Shown one piece after another: positions 11,836-25,137 of a stretch of 64,000 nucleotides of DNA; the stretch's first letter is position 1; every line of letters begins with the position of its first letter. A program made the position numbers and the translations under genes. This DNA is from Phoebastria nigripes (Eukaryota > Chordata > Aves > Procellariiformes > Diomedeidae), in NCBI GenBank assembly GCA_035582835.1, contig JAYKAV010002673.1, positions 911,825 through 975,824 of the forward strand, read 5' to 3'. The notes under the pieces were generated by a model. The model searched no databases. It was not told the DNA's origin and saw nothing but the letters and a program-made list of their open reading frames with translations.

Positions 11836-13334
11836 TCTGTGTTAAACTTCATCAGTGTACTACACTGTATTCTATAATGGTATGTATGACCAGCATTTTG
11901 TGTTTCCTCTGTCCAGAGAAGACCATTTCTCTTCCCATCTATAAATTGCCAGAAAATTGTATGTGATAGGAGGTGGATTCATTACTAGGTCAACTGAATT
12001 TCTGGAACTTAAAATGAAGATAATGAAACAAAGAGTGGCATCATTCATAAATCCTGTCTCTATATATTTTGGGTAGGTAAACAGTGAAAAAGAATTTCTG
12101 ATTTAAGGACAGTGATGTCCCAGGACCAAACAGTTACAAGCTGGCTTTAGAAGGGGTAGCTCCTAGAACAACCTTCCCACAATAATGAGACCTATTATTT
12201 ATTTTTAAAAATAATTATATGACATATCTGCCCATAAAGGCAGAGAATCAGAGTCTAGGACCCAGCAAGTTCTTTCCATACTCGTGCAAAGTTAGCTAAT
12301 ATATTTTTAAGACTATCACATATTTTGAAGTCATATTCAGAGCTATTAAAAAATCAGAGCCAAAAAATTAAGTCAATTGTGAATACTGTCTAGCAGCAAA
12401 AAATTACAATAATTTCTCTAGCGTACGTCCAAGTACGTGACATTGAAAAACTTAAGGGAGAAGATTTATCTATCTGCAGAGTGTCCTGTTTCTACAGCAT
12501 GAAATAACAGAAGGAAACTTTTGCTGTAGACCAACTNACAGCTGCTACCAGAGGTACCTAAAGGAGCTATTTGTGGATCTTCCTTTGCTGAAGAGCACAT
12601 CCAAAAATGTATGTGCAATTTGTGCTTTTAGTTTTTACCAGAGTGTGTAACTGGCCAGAAAAAAAAAGGCTTTTGATACCTCTAAAAATGCTCAGTCAAT
12701 TGCAGATTCACATGCATTCCCATGGTTTTAAAATCAACTTAACAATTCTTAATGGGCTTTTAGATACAGAGCATTAGCACCATTTTTCCTCTTTTCTTTG
12801 TCTCCAAAGCAAAATAAAAAGAGGGACCCTTATTCCAGAAGCATACGGAGAATGACTAAAGGATTTCCCTTGTAGAAAATGCTCTCTCTCCCTCCTGTCA
12901 GCTTTCCTCTGTTTGGAAGACAGTGTTGCTGTTGGAGAAGAGTTGCTGCAGGGAAACAGTGAGCTCTGAAAGCCTGTGCCTTGAGTCAGCCTCAACCCAA
13001 ACAAGAGGAAGCTCCCCTGCGTGCTGAGGGACTATTGCTGAAGGACATTACGTGCTACCTAAAGAAGGCTACAATTGCTCATAGCAGTACCGGAGCAAAT
13101 TAGTAACCTCTTGTGGCTGAGGAAAAATCATACTCAAAAGAGAAATGCTGTAATGTTGAGAACTGACACATTTACTGTTTGTCTTTCCCTGCTGTTTTAT
13201 GTGCTTTAGCACTGTCTGATGCCAGTGAAATTAGAGCATGGGACCAGGGAGGGGAATCATCATTCTGCTTTATTTTAAGAGTGCCCAGTGAATGCTGTGA
13301 TGATCAGTGAAGTATCTACAACTCAGATAAGAAG
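11836..13334. other. AT-rich spacer between two CR1 fragments
   Basis: About 1.5 kb without CR1 reverse-transcriptase similarity. It is AT-rich with A-runs, and an N lies at 12537. No gene or repeat end is seen. It does not look like the missing middle of the flanking CR1 pieces. Confidence 0.5.
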
Positions 13335-14170
13335 CAATAAAACAAAGGAGCATGACGTTGATAGGATTAAGGAGTGGGCCTGTGCGATCCTCATGAAGTT
13401 CAACAAGGTCAAGTGCAAGGTCCTGCACCTAGGTCAAGGCAATCCCCAACATCAATACAGACTGGGGGATGAACAGATTGAGAGCAGCCCTGACAAGAAA
13501 GACTTGGGGATACTGGTGGGTGAAAAATTGGACATGAGCCAGCAATGTGCGCTTGGCAGCCCAGAAAGCCAGTTGTATCCTGGGCTGCATCAAACGAAGC
13601 ATGGCCAGCAGGTCGAGGGAGGTGATTCTCCCCCTCTACTCCACTCTCGTGAGACCCCACCTAGAGTACGGCGTCCAGCTCTGGGGTCCCCAGCACAAGA
13701 AAGACATGGACCCGTTAGAGCGGGTCCAGAGGAGGGCCACGAAAATCGTCAGACGGTTGGAACACCTCTCCTATGAAGAAAGGCTGAGAGAGTTGGGGTT
13801 GGAGAAGAGAAGGCTCTGGGGAGACCTTATTGTGGCCTTTCAATACATGAAGGGGGCTTATAAGAAAGATGGAGAGAGACTTTTTACCAGGGCCTGTAGT
13901 GACAGGAAAAGGGCCAACAGTTTAAAACTGAAAGAGGGTAGGTTTAGACTGGACTAAGGAAGACATTTTTTATATGAGGGTGGTGAGGCACTGGAACAGG
14001 CTGCCCAGAGAAGCTGTGGATACCCCATCATTGGAAGTGTTCAAGGTCTGGTTGGATGGGGCTTTGAGCAACCTGATCTAGTGAAAGATGTCCCTGCCTA
14101 TGGCAGAGGGGTTGGACTAGGTGATCTTTGAAGGTCCCTTCCAACCCAAACCGTTCTGTGATTCTATGAT
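13335..14170 (+). mobile_element. CR1 LINE, C-terminal ORF2 and complete 3' end
   Basis: This is a 5'-truncated plus-strand CR1. The region encodes the end of the ORF2 reverse transcriptase. First comes FNKVKCKVLHLGQ...YRLGDEQIESSPDKKDLGILV in the frame starting near 13340. After a frameshift near 13547 it continues in the next frame as [40 protein letters not shown] and [20 protein letters not shown], to LKEGRFRLD with a stop at 13957. The terminal WNRLP-like block (13990-14080) lies in a third frame. The 3' UTR ends in CTGTGATTCTATGAT, a textbook CR1 terminus. At least two frameshifts make it non-functional. It is fairly well conserved, so younger than the 3.9-kb and 60-kb copies. Confidence 0.95.
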
Positions 14171-17100
14171 ATATGACTTGACTCCTTAATTTATTTCATT
14201 ATTATTTTGGGGAAGTTTTACTTTTCAGCATTAAGAACTTACTTTGAAGATTGTGTAGAAGAAGAACCCGTGAAAAATAAGAGGCTCTTTTACACAATAT
14301 ACAAATCAATATGGTAAATAATAGACTACAAAGAAGCAACAGAAATTTATTTCATTTTATTAAATACTATGGATACAGGTAGTGAAGCATATTTGTATTG
14401 TAATAATATTAATTGTTAATATTATAATGATGACTATTAATGTCTTCTGCCTATTAATATATTGCGGATCAATGCAAATGTAATAATAGATAGGACAAAA
14501 GAATGCCTGTGCTCACTGGCACTCATGTAAAATGAGACAACAAACAATCCAATGGCAGCTTTGGCTGGTCTCTGATGCTGATAAACAGCTGATGTAGAAA
14601 CTGATGCAGAGTGATCAGTCACAATCACAGATGTTGTGTTACAGTGAAAAGGAAGAGAGTGGATCAGAAGAACGACCGTGCAAGTTACACTGAGAAGGAG
14701 TGGCACTAAGTCTCTGCCTCCTGAAGATAAGTTTTGATCTAGAAATTGAAAATTTTCAAGTCTGTTGAGCAGAAAGGGGATGTTGCCCTATGAGCTGTTT
14801 CTGCAGGTCTAACAGCTGAAGCATTTCTTAAATATCCTAAGCGAAAGGTACACAGCCAAAAATGGGATATTCATAAATAAATCTAGCTGTTTTTAAGAGA
14901 ATTTTTGTTCTTTTTCTAAGCCATTTCCAACTTTATAATGAGAGTTTAACCTTGAGTTTGCTTGAGTATGCGGTATCATTCTTTATCCACGCACTTGTAC
15001 GATAGAATTGCAGCCAGGCAAAGCTGAGCAATTAGGTTGTATTGCCTATTTGGAGGGAAAAGATCCAAAATACAAGAGTGTGTGCCGGCAGACCTTGTGG
15101 ATCTCACACATTGACACGTGTGTAAATGCCTAGGGGCTACAGCATATTTCCTGCCAAGCCCAGGGAGCCTGGGTGCTGGTTTTGCCAGGTCCTGGAAAGG
15201 CATCTCCTCTGTCAGGCCCAAATCAATCCTGCTCGTGTAAGACACAGGTGGCAGTGAGATGGCTAGCTCTGGGCAGGCTCCTCGCCTATCACACCTGTGT
15301 AGCAGCTGTTATTGCTGGACTCTATACTGGCTATAGATCCTCCAAATTAAAAATGGGATGTGTTACCCCTGCTCCAAGGCAACTGAAGACTTTGACTACC
15401 AAAGCTGTATGCCAATAAATACTGTACAGTGAAAGAGTATGCTCCGCTGCCCCCCCGCTAAGAATTAAAAGACTATTTCACCACCGCTAATTTAAAGGAA
15501 AATTACTTCAAACTGCATCCCTTGGAGACAGACTTTAGAAGCCACACATTTGCAAAATGGCACTAAAGAGAAATAGACATATTTATTTTTCTTCTGAGGT
15601 CTGCTCAGAAAACTTTATAGATTTGGATAATTATTCATTGAAAAGCTTTTATTTCATACGTGGCTGTACAACAACATGGCCTTTTCACACAGAGATGCTA
15701 CTAACTGTTTTGTTGGTTGTAGACTTTGACTTCCAACTTTGAATAGAGCAATTCTGGATAAGAAATAATCATTTTTCACTCCATTTGATTCCTCTGGGGT
15801 TCTGTGGGGAAAAAAAAAAAAGACAGCATCTCAAGCTATTTTTAAAGAAAAGATACACAACTTCTGTGTCTGGAAAAGGCTATATGGTTCTTATTATCTC
15901 ATGACCTGTAGCATTATTTTAAAGAAGAATAATAAGCTCTTCACTGTAATATATTGTGGACAGTCTGGTTGTTACCTAAATTCCCCAAGTTGCATTAGAT
16001 TCTATTTGACTTTGGTTAGGCTTTGGGTCTATTGCATTAGCAATGAAACAGTTACTTTAGCATTTCCTTTTGCAGCTTTCCATTACAATCTATGTGAAAT
16101 CCAGATGTATTTGTTTTCTTCCAAAGAGTTACCTTGGGATACAAAATCACGGCTAATGAATCTGAATGTGTGGGATCAGATCCCAGTCCACCTCTCTGGG
16201 AAACCCAAATTCCATTACCTCAAAAAACTGAGCCCAAAATACATTAAAAATGCTTTATATGCCAAATAACCATGCTTATCGATCATACCAAAATCTATTG
16301 CTTTTGCTTGACAGGAGTAGTTAACACAGTTGAGACAGTGGAATGAAAAATTGACTGTATATCTAGTCTTTAAACTCATTTTTTCTGTCTCCACATTTAA
16401 GAAATAGTTAGGAAAAAATAGGCTCTCCTGGACTGAAGATTTTTAAGTCGAATTTTATCCCTTTATGCCCCAGAAAGTTTTTTCTCCCCACTAAGTTCTA
16501 GTTTAGACATCTGAAAATAGATCCTTACAACGGAAAACCTGACTAAATCCTAGCTGTGTTATGACACTGCCAATGTAGTATTATATTGAAATTAGTTTTA
16601 AAAAATGTAACAATTTAAAACAGAGGTGCAGGAGGTAAAGCTAGAGATAAGTCACCTAATACTTTCTGACTGAATCATACAGAGGTGACAGCAAACTTAC
16701 TTCCCCTACTTTTTCCTCAACCAGCACAGAGGATCTGCACTTGTCGTCTTTGTGACCATTAGGCAAATTTTTGCTATTGCTGTTTTAATCACGATGAACC
16801 ACTCTGTTGCTGGTGCTATAGTACTAAAGACCCTTTTCAAAGAAGAGCTGCCAAAGAGTCAGCTGCTTGCAGTTAGCAGAGGCAAAACCTCAGAGCATGA
16901 TTAAACTCTAGCACGTACTCAGCACATAGAGCTGACCTGCGCCTCTGCCTCCCTTCCAATATTCTTGTGTTTCCAAACTGTCTAGAGACTGGGTTTTCCA
17001 AGTAATATTTTCCAGAGCAGAAACAGTAAACCAGCTGAAAAGGCATACCGAGCATCTTCTTCAGCAGTTCTGGGGTATACAGTATCTTTTATTACTCGAT

Positions 17101-20100
17101 AGGAAGTGGTTCATGCTGAGCATCTCAATATCTTTCAAAACAAAAGCCTTAATTTATTTAATACCATATATACAGTCATTGTTTGTGCAACTGTGCCATC
17201 AACCAGTCACTTCTTTATCTTCCAGTTCCATTTACCTGTTTCCCACCTTCCTATAGGGAACCATAGGATTTTACTATCTTACTATAAAACATATTAAAGT
17301 CACTGAAGATTTATTATTATCACTTCCAGTAAGCTAGGAAGACTACAAGTTTGATCTTTATTTTTCTCAATGGTGCTATACTATTTATTGCGCCCCTGTG
17401 GAAATCAAAAGCCAAAGGCCAGATCTCCAGTGAATGTAAATGACCATATGCCAAGGAAATTTAGAGATCCAAAGGGCTATTCTACATACAAGTACAAAAA
17501 AGTACATACAAACTAACAACCTTCTTCTTTATAAATCTTATTTTCAGAACCAAATTACAATATTTTTCCACTTCTGGCATTGTAAGAATGATAGTGGAAG
17601 CATGTGAATGTCACAGGAAAAGAAGAGTTTACAGTATTTCACACAGGACTAGAAGCCAAAGGCAAAAATGCAGTGAAACAGGTTTGATTTGACCAGATGA
17701 CGTTCACAGAATTGCCCAAAACTACAGTGTTAATTTTTTGACTCACAAAAGTGAAGTGGAACATGGAGACACCAATTTCCAAGAAATCCATTTGGGAAGA
17801 ACAAGGTTTTTAATTTACCTATTCTACATCCTGAATAAAGCTTTGATTTCTTTGGCAGGTGACTAATAGGAGAGTGAAGGGAGAAAAAAATGGTGAAAAG
17901 GAGAGAGAGAGAGAGTCTTTCCTGTTTTGAAAATCTTTGAAAGATTTGTTTCATTCCCTGTGTAGAATAGGAAGGATTTTTTTTTTAAAGTTCTTTGTTT
18001 ATACCCAGTTTGAGTTCAGTGTGTGTTATTTTAAAATTAGGTTACACTATATGCAAGCTTCTGTCCTTCACACTGGAATTCTTCACAAGCAAGATTAACA
18101 TCCAAGACAGAGATGATTATCTGATAATGAAGAAAATAATTTATTTCTGACTCTTTCCTCTTACCTCCTTTAGATTACTTCAAAATACTCTGTCAAGATG
18201 CTAAATTTCTTTTCTGGAGAGCAGAGAACATGAATGCAATATGATGAATGAATATTATATAAACTATTGTTGACTGTAACGCTTTTGGATCAGGGACTGT
18301 ATTTTGTGCTTTTGTCTTGCCCAGCAAATTTCTTGGGAATGTCTTTATTAAAGAGGAAGAAAGAAAAAACAGTATATAAATTAGAAGCAGAAAATGAATA
18401 GCAAGGTTGAAACAGAGCACTGGAAGGATTTAATAAACTCATTTTAGGTTTGTGACCAGTTACCTTTTTTGTGACTAGTCAGTTGACCTAAATTAGACTC
18501 ATTAGTATGAAAGATTCTGGATTTGTTACTCACTTATTGTCAGAAAAAGGGAATTTTTATAATACAATGTTAAGTATGTATCCTAAAGCTTAGTTTAATT
18601 TGCAATGGCTGTTTGCAAATAGATTTTTCCTAGAAGCAGCATATTGATTATTCCCATAGCTAATTGGTATTAAAGGACTTTTTGCAACGTTGTGGCTTTT
18701 GACTGTCCAATTAGTTTCATTTTCATACTAGTCATTGGCATAGTATATTAATTTTCATTTCTCTTCACTAATTCTTTTTAAAGATGTGAATGTATACTTC
18801 ATCTGGGATGAGAAGCATATGTGGCACTAATGAAACATATATAGTCTACAGTACATTTTTGTAATATAGGTGTTAAACTTTTGCCAGGCAAGTAGCTCCT
18901 ACTGTTGAAATGACTGGAAAAGAATGTGCAACTAGTTGAGGTTTTTAAGGTGAAGATTAAAAGAAAAAAGTTCACACCTTTTAGTTGAAATACACCTCTA
19001 AGTGCTTGTTGATACAAGCAAATTTTAGAGCTTTCATCGCTATAATTTCCTTCAAGAGAAATTTCTTAAAGGCAGAGGAACATGAGAGGTAGCATGGCTA
19101 TGTTGTAAGGTCTCAGGACTGAAAAGGCTTAGTATGGGTTGCTGCACCTCCAGCTTTCAACCATCTGCTCCAGTGCCTGTGAGCTACCTGTCAATTTGCC
19201 TATGAGCAGCAGAGTGCACGAGGGCATGGATCTTATTTAGCAGAATTTTATAGGGCATTCCTGGTAAGAGAAATAAAACAACATCTAAGGTAGACAAATG
19301 AAGAAACTGTTGGGGCTGCGGCCTGAATGGAGNAACACCTTCAGCTGCCTTATTCAGCTGCTCGACCTTTCTCTGGAAAGGTATCGGAAAGTAAGCTGTC
19401 TTTGGCAGACATGAAGAGGAATAGGTAGAGCGTAATCTGACTTCATTTGTAGTGTGCTGCTGCTTTTCTGCTCAGTCTCTAAATGCTGTTGTTTAGAATA
19501 AACATATAAACAGCTCTATTGAATTTGTTGTCTAGCAGAATACTTACTGATTTTTCATTAGAAGGCTCTAGGATTTCAAAGCAATCACTTCCATTTCTCT
19601 GTCTGGATCATATATAAAGAATGAGCTTGTTGCCTGACACTTGGAAATAGCCTTGCAGTAGCAACAGTGGGAAAATTCTTTTGGTTAAAGTTACAGGGAA
19701 GAAAAAAATTAATTTTATGAATGAAAAAGAATTTGGTTTTAACCAAGAGCATTGATACCAGAGAACCTCATAACAAACCCTGCCTTTTTCACAAATGGAA
19801 ATCGTACTCCTTAAGGTAGACTTTTCCGGTTGTCAATGGCTCTCAAATGCTGCTGCTCATCAGCATGCTTTAATGGAGGAGATACAGGCAGTTTAATGGC
19901 AAGTTTGCTTTGGGTCAGGATGCTCCGAGGTGGGGAAGTAGGAAGGGAAGACTACTAGAAACCTGTTGCTACCTATTTCACCACATTTCAACAATCATAT
20001 TTTGGAGGAATTTATCTGGGTTTTTTTGTCATTATTATTTTGATGAGTGAAAGACCCATTATTCCTAGTATTGGACAGGTTTTCATCTGAGACACGTGTT

Positions 20101-21299
20101 ACATTTTCTTTTCCAAAGCTCATTTTCCAAAGCTTTACTGTTAGACTAATACAGAAGTAACATCTCTAAAATAAGACAGAGAGGATTTTCTTTAGCTGGC
20201 TGAGGTAGCGATTCAAAACATCCACATCCTTTTCTTCTTAATTTTGGGCACACTCTCATGTCTCTTTCCTTACATCAGGAGGGTTCTGCCCAGGGAGGAT
20301 CCACTGACAGTTTTTTTCATAACGAAACACTGATGATTGAGTTGTAACAAAACTAACACTGTAATGAATAACTTTATGCTCCATATGACACCATAATGAA
20401 AAGGCTTCTTGGCTTTCTTGGATGCCAAAAGCTGTACGTTAGTGAAACCCTGATTTAGATTTGCTTGGATGAGCTAAAAAATGTTAAGTTTTATTTACCA
20501 CTTAAACCGCTAAGAACTGAGTAGAGAAATTAAGAAAACATACATTTGGGGGAAGAAGAACAGAGTCCCGTCTTTTCCCTAGGGAAATACTGGTTTTCTT
20601 TACAGGCGCAGGAGGTCCAAGATCATGGGCTTCTAATCTCTTTTCCATTAGGGTACATGGTGGTCGGGTGTGCAAATATAGGACTAAGGAGAAACTGCTG
20701 CTTTCTTCTTCATTATCTGTATACTAGCATAATTGAATATGGGACATGCAGGAACTCAGCTGACAGGTTCTGGTTCCCAAAGCATTTCTTTCTGATATGG
20801 AACGATTAAACTCAAAATACTTTGTATGAAAGAGAGATGAGCGGCTCTGACTGGGTGGAGCACACAAGTGGAACACTTTCATCCCTGCCTCTGAAATCTT
20901 ACCTGTAGACATCTCAATTTCCAGAACCCACCAACTACATTTTCCAACCATTTGCCTTTGAATGTCCCTTGATTTTCAGATCTCAACAGTATTTACAGGG
21001 ATGGTCCCTTTTCCACTTCAGCATTCAACGTTGTGTACGTCTCGGCAGTTTCTGTTGTGTTTCTTCTGTAAGGGCCCATGGAAGATGAGAGCCCCTGCTT
21101 CAGTAAGGTGACATGATCAAGGGCCTTTTCAATGAAAAAGGGGATAATAAGTAAAGGGGGAAGTGATGAGATCATACAGAGACACAAACCTGTACAACAA
21201 AGATAATGGAGACAGTGGGAAGAAGACCTCTTCAGTCACTCAGACTGATGGGCCATCAAGAAATTGCAGGCTTTGCCACTGATAAGGATGTCCCAGATA
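14171..21299. other. Long AT-rich stretch, no gene seen
   Basis: A seven-kilobase stretch with no open frame above 122 codons. The longest (15901-16269) has no known homology and no donor site that would make it a convincing exon. A (GA)7 tract lies at about 17901-17915 and an N at 19333. I see no transposon ends. Confidence 0.5.
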
Positions 21300-22220
21300 T
21301 TTGGGGTGGGTGAGGTGTCAGTGGGACTATGCAAAACTTACGAGGGAGCGTGTAGGGGATGGGGAGGAGCAAAGGGGTAAGAGGTGGACAAGGCTGTGTT
21401 TAAGAGGGTCTAGCTGTGTGCAGACTGTGACAGGTCATCATGCCTGTCTGACCCAGCCCTGTGCCTCATCACCCCAGCCTGGCCTGTCTTCTCCTTAAAT
21501 CCTGTGGTAGCTCTCCCTGCACCACTTCACTCGCTGTCCCGTGGGGGTGTGAGTGTTGTAGGGACAAGGTACCAACTGCTGGGGGTGTGTGAGTGGATTT
21601 GGGGCCAGGCACTGGAGTCAGATGGGGGTGCAGGCACCTTGGGCTGGTGGTGTCAGCAGCTGGAGCATGTGAGGTCTCAGGGACACCAACCGGAGCAGGT
21701 GGGGGACTCAACTGCAGCCCCTGGGGCAGGAACAGTGTGTGTCCCGAAAACCAGCTATGTGGGGACCAGGTGAATGAGGCAAGTGATGGGCTCCATGCCG
21801 GTGGCTGGAGTGGGGCCGCGGTCACAGCCCGTGTGCCTGGTGCCATATGCTGCGGGCGTGAGTGTCCATATCTCCCCTAAACCGTGTGTGTGGGGGGTGT
21901 GCATGTGTCAATCAAACTCTATGCTAGACCCACTGGCGAGCAAGAGGCCCTAGTTCTGGGCAGGGGCACCGGGGAGGGGCCAAGGAGCCATGCTGGTATT
22001 CGGGGGGTCTGTGAAATGTGCTTGTGACTCTGGAAGGTGTCTGTGTGTCCGTGTGTGTGTCTCTGGGACACACACTTAGCTTCACTACTGGTTGAACCTG
22101 CAGAGGGGAAAGCGGCAGCCGTGTCCCTCAGCCTGGGCAGAGAACCCAAGTCCCCAGCCAGGATAGGGGCTCCCAAGCTCTGGTACTGCGAAAGGCGGCA
22201 GCCACTTATAACATCCCTTA
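21300..22220. repeat. G+C-rich degenerate repeat-like region
   Basis: This block is rich in GGGGGTGT, GTGTGTG, GGGGCC and CTGG motifs on the plus strand and contrasts with the AT-rich flanks. Overlapping frames of 90-175 codons occur on both strands, which in such composition is uninformative. The part around 21890-21960 resembles the end of an LTR in style (GT-rich run, then TCAATCAAACTCTATGC), but I cannot match it to a family and find no paired ends. A decayed minisatellite or unrecognised retroviral remnant is most likely. Confidence 0.4.
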
Positions 22221-24591
22221 ACAATTTCTTGTATACAGAAGAAGAATGCAATGCTTGGGGATTTTTAAAGTAATTTTCCTTCTGCTTTTTAAGTATCCTT
22301 GGACTGACACTTGTGTAAAAAATCAGGTCAAAAAGGAACTTGTCTGGGGAAGTTATAAGCCAGAAAGCAGAGAGGAGATGTTGGGATTCAGCCTTAGTAC
22401 AGATAACTACCAACCAACTTGCAGAATCGTACACAAATAAACACATTAAACAAGTAATATGAATATAAACAAATAATTTTATTATTACTTGGCTTTCTCA
22501 GCCAAGCGCAGTCCCTCCATATTTGACCCAAGCAGACCCGCCGTGTCAGCAGGAGTCCAGTGTCCCATAATGAGGTTTTGGAGTTATCAAAAAAAAAAAA
22601 ACAAAAGCCTTCTGAGTCTTTGAAGATGAAACAACGCTGTCTGCGTTTCCAACCTTTTTCCTATTGACTTTGGGGTGTGAGAGCACGATGAAAAGCAGAA
22701 GGTTTTGCAACAAACCGAGGAAGCACTCGAGCAGTTTGCAAGGAATGAGAAATTTAGGATTTCTGGTGACTGTGCCTGTTGTTATCCCAGTCACCCAGGA
22801 AGAGCCAAACAACAGGCACAGCCCTTGGAAAATTCAGTTACTTTTCACGTATGACAGTCTCAGTAACATCCCAGCTTTACAGCTAATGAAGGATGATCTT
22901 AATTCAGAATTAAAAGATAATTGCAAATATAACCCAGCTATGCAATACTTCTATTTATGAACAAAATGAAAGGACGTAGGTGGGACAGCTTGCCTTTTAA
23001 ACTACATTATGGACAAAGGTTTGATATTCTGGAGCCTAAAGTATGTGTGTGTGTGTCAGGGAGCAAGATTCAAAATTTTGCTTATTATCTGGCCTGTTTT
23101 CCAGTCCAGCGTCTCTATATAATTACAGTAAAATAGTCTTTAGGGCAGAGTCAGTGCTGAAGTGCTCACTGTATTAACTGACTTTGCGTGCCTGGGGACT
23201 GAGTTAAAGATACTGGAATTATGGAAATCAGATTTTCCAACTGTTTTCATGATCAAGGATGTGAGAACTGCCACTCAAAAGCTTGGTGTGGGTGGCAGAA
23301 AAGACATTTCTTTCCATTTTAGAACAAAAATCTTACAAGAACTCATTCACTTTTTGATATCCTTGGCACTAAGTTGGTTTACAAGTGAGTTGGGTTTTCA
23401 TTAGAAAAGGACATGAGACTACTGGATAGCTTAGGACCCATTTTAAAATACTCAGGGCCTAATGTGAGGTTTTGAAATCAGCGAGAGTGGAGAATGCTTG
23501 GCATCCCTGGAATTATGCAGTGCCTCAAAAATTATTTAAGGTACAGTGTTTTCTTTGTTCTACATGTAAAGCATTAATTTTCACTAGAGTCCCTTTCTAA
23601 GGAAATGAATCATGGCACGGGCTGATGTTTTAAAAAAAATACAAAAGGTATCCAGGTTTCAGGTTGGCTTTGTCTTTAAGTGCTTGTTTATTTCTATACT
23701 ATGAATAGAGCAATGCGTTTTTACCCCAAAACTCTATTAAAAGAGAAACAAAAAAGCCAAGTTTTATGCTTTCAGAAAGCTTGCCTGAAACTTCAAAATT
23801 CTTGCAAGCCAGCCCTCCCCCCGTCAGTCTTCATGAGCTTCTCCTTCTCTGTTTTAAAGAAATGTGATCACTGTTTGCATTCATTTGTATTTAAACAAAG
23901 CACTTGCAGGAGGAAAAACTACACTGTGGAGAGAGTTTTATTTACATGGGAAACAGATCTAGCTGACAGCCATAGCTTAATGACTGGCAAAGAGCCCTTC
24001 AAAGATTTGTCTCCTATAAAACCAAACTGCACTGCTTTCCAGAAAAAAAAAAAATTTTTCCTCCTCAAGTGACCTGCCATTTGTACAAATTAATGTCAAG
24101 GATGGATTTCAGCGCTGTGATGACAGATTTGGAACACATAGTGCAGTTTACATGTCAAATAAAATTATGTGGACATTCTTCACTTTCAAAGCAATCGTTC
24201 ACAAAACTGAGGAACATCAATAGATTTATAGCCTGCAGAGTGTGAAAATGTTTTGATGAGCAGTGTCATGCTAGGTCACTCATCCTTAATGATACTGTTT
24301 CACATTTGTGCCACAAACAAAACCAGCTCAGGGCAAAATGAAATGTTACACTGACTGTTGCTGGCCTTCCATGTAGAAGGGCAAAGAGAAGCCATCAGAC
24401 CCTCTAGCTGGCTTCATGTGCAAAGTAGTCCATGTAAATTACAGATTATTAAAGATCCCCCACAGAATGGGACGTGCACTTAAAAACCCTGATGCTCCTG
24501 CAGTGAAAATAATTTGTCATCCTTAGTCTGGTGGTTTGCTGTTTTAAATTTGGAGGGCAGCTGTGATTTTCTGTCACAGGGTATCCCTAAT
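22221..24591. other. AT-rich stretch without assignable features
   Basis: A13 lies at about 22589-22601 and (GT)7 at 23044-23057. One 130-codon frame (23680-24072) has no splice context and ends in an A-rich tract. No coding call is supported. Confidence 0.5.
24587..24591 (+). repeat. Target-site duplication, left copy (CTAAT)
   Basis: The five bases CTAAT directly precede the LTR and recur immediately after it at 25138-25142. A 5-bp duplication is typical of ERVL/class III elements. Confidence 0.85.
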
Positions 24592-25137
24592 TGTCGTGGT
24601 TTAACCCTGGCAGTGCCTAAACACCACGCAGCCGCTCGCTCACCCCCCCGCTCCGGTGGGATGGGGGAGAGAATCGGGAGGGCACGAGTAGGGAAACTCG
24701 CGGGTTGAGATAAAAACAGTTTAATAATTGAAATAAAACAAAGTAGAACAGTAATAGTAACAGTGATAACAACAACAACAATATACAAAGCAGGCGATGC
24801 ACAATGCAACTGCTCACCACCCGCCGAACCGAACGAGAGCCCAGGACCCAGGGCCCCCCCCCCACCCCCTTAGTTTTTATACTGAGCATGACGTCACATG
24901 GTATGGAATACCCCATTGGCCAGCTGGGTCAACCACCCCNGCTATGCTCCCCCCGCCAGCTTCCCATGCACCTGGCAGGGCATGGGAGGCCGAAAAGTGC
25001 CCGGTGCAAGCACCACCCAGCACCACCCAAAACATCANTGGGCCATCAACGCCCCTATTATACCAAACCCAAAGCACAGCACACATCCCCCAGCTACTGG
25101 GAAGAAAGTTAACTCTGTCCCAGCCGGAACCAGGACA
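24592..25137 (-). mobile_element. Solo LTR of an avian endogenous retrovirus (ERVL-like)
   Basis: A 546-bp element bounded by TG...CA (plus strand TGTCGTGG...CCAGGACA) and flanked by CTAAT target duplications. Only one LTR is present and no internal retroviral genes adjoin it, so it is a solo LTR left by recombination between two LTRs. The regulatory signals show that its sense strand is minus. They are a perfect CRE/ATF palindrome TGACGTCA (24889-24896), a TATA-like GTATAAAAAC just downstream in sense (complement of 24873-24882), and a poly(A) signal ATTAAA (complement of 24720-24725). It contains a short (GTT)n tract in sense orientation. N bases fall at 24940 and 25037. The family is one I know as widespread in bird genomes; I give no exact repeat name. 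Confidence 0.92.
24873..24896 (-). promoter_or_regulatory. LTR promoter core: CRE palindrome plus TATA box
   Basis: On the minus strand, TGACGTCA (24889-24896) is followed 6 bp downstream by CAGTATAAAAAC, a good TATA box. CREB/ATF proteins bind TGACGTCA. Both elements are intact here but mutated in the second LTR copy at 35.1 kb. Whether this promoter is active cannot be seen. Confidence 0.7.

Noticed and set aside
15901..16269. 122-codon open frame with an acceptor-like TTCCTTTTGCAG inside
   Set aside because: No donor follows in a consistent position and the peptide has no recognisable features. Insufficient evidence for an exon.
20893..20951. Minus-strand donor-like ACAG|GTAAGATT with a short open frame
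   Set aside because: No credible acceptor lies upstream and no partner exon was found on the minus strand.
21919..22446. 175-codon open frame on the minus strand
   Set aside because: It overlaps the G+C-rich block, has opposing open frames, and its translation resembles no protein.
23680..24072. 130-codon open frame on the plus strand
   Set aside because: There is no acceptor or donor at useful positions, the composition is AT-rich, and it ends in a poly-A tract. It looks like chance.
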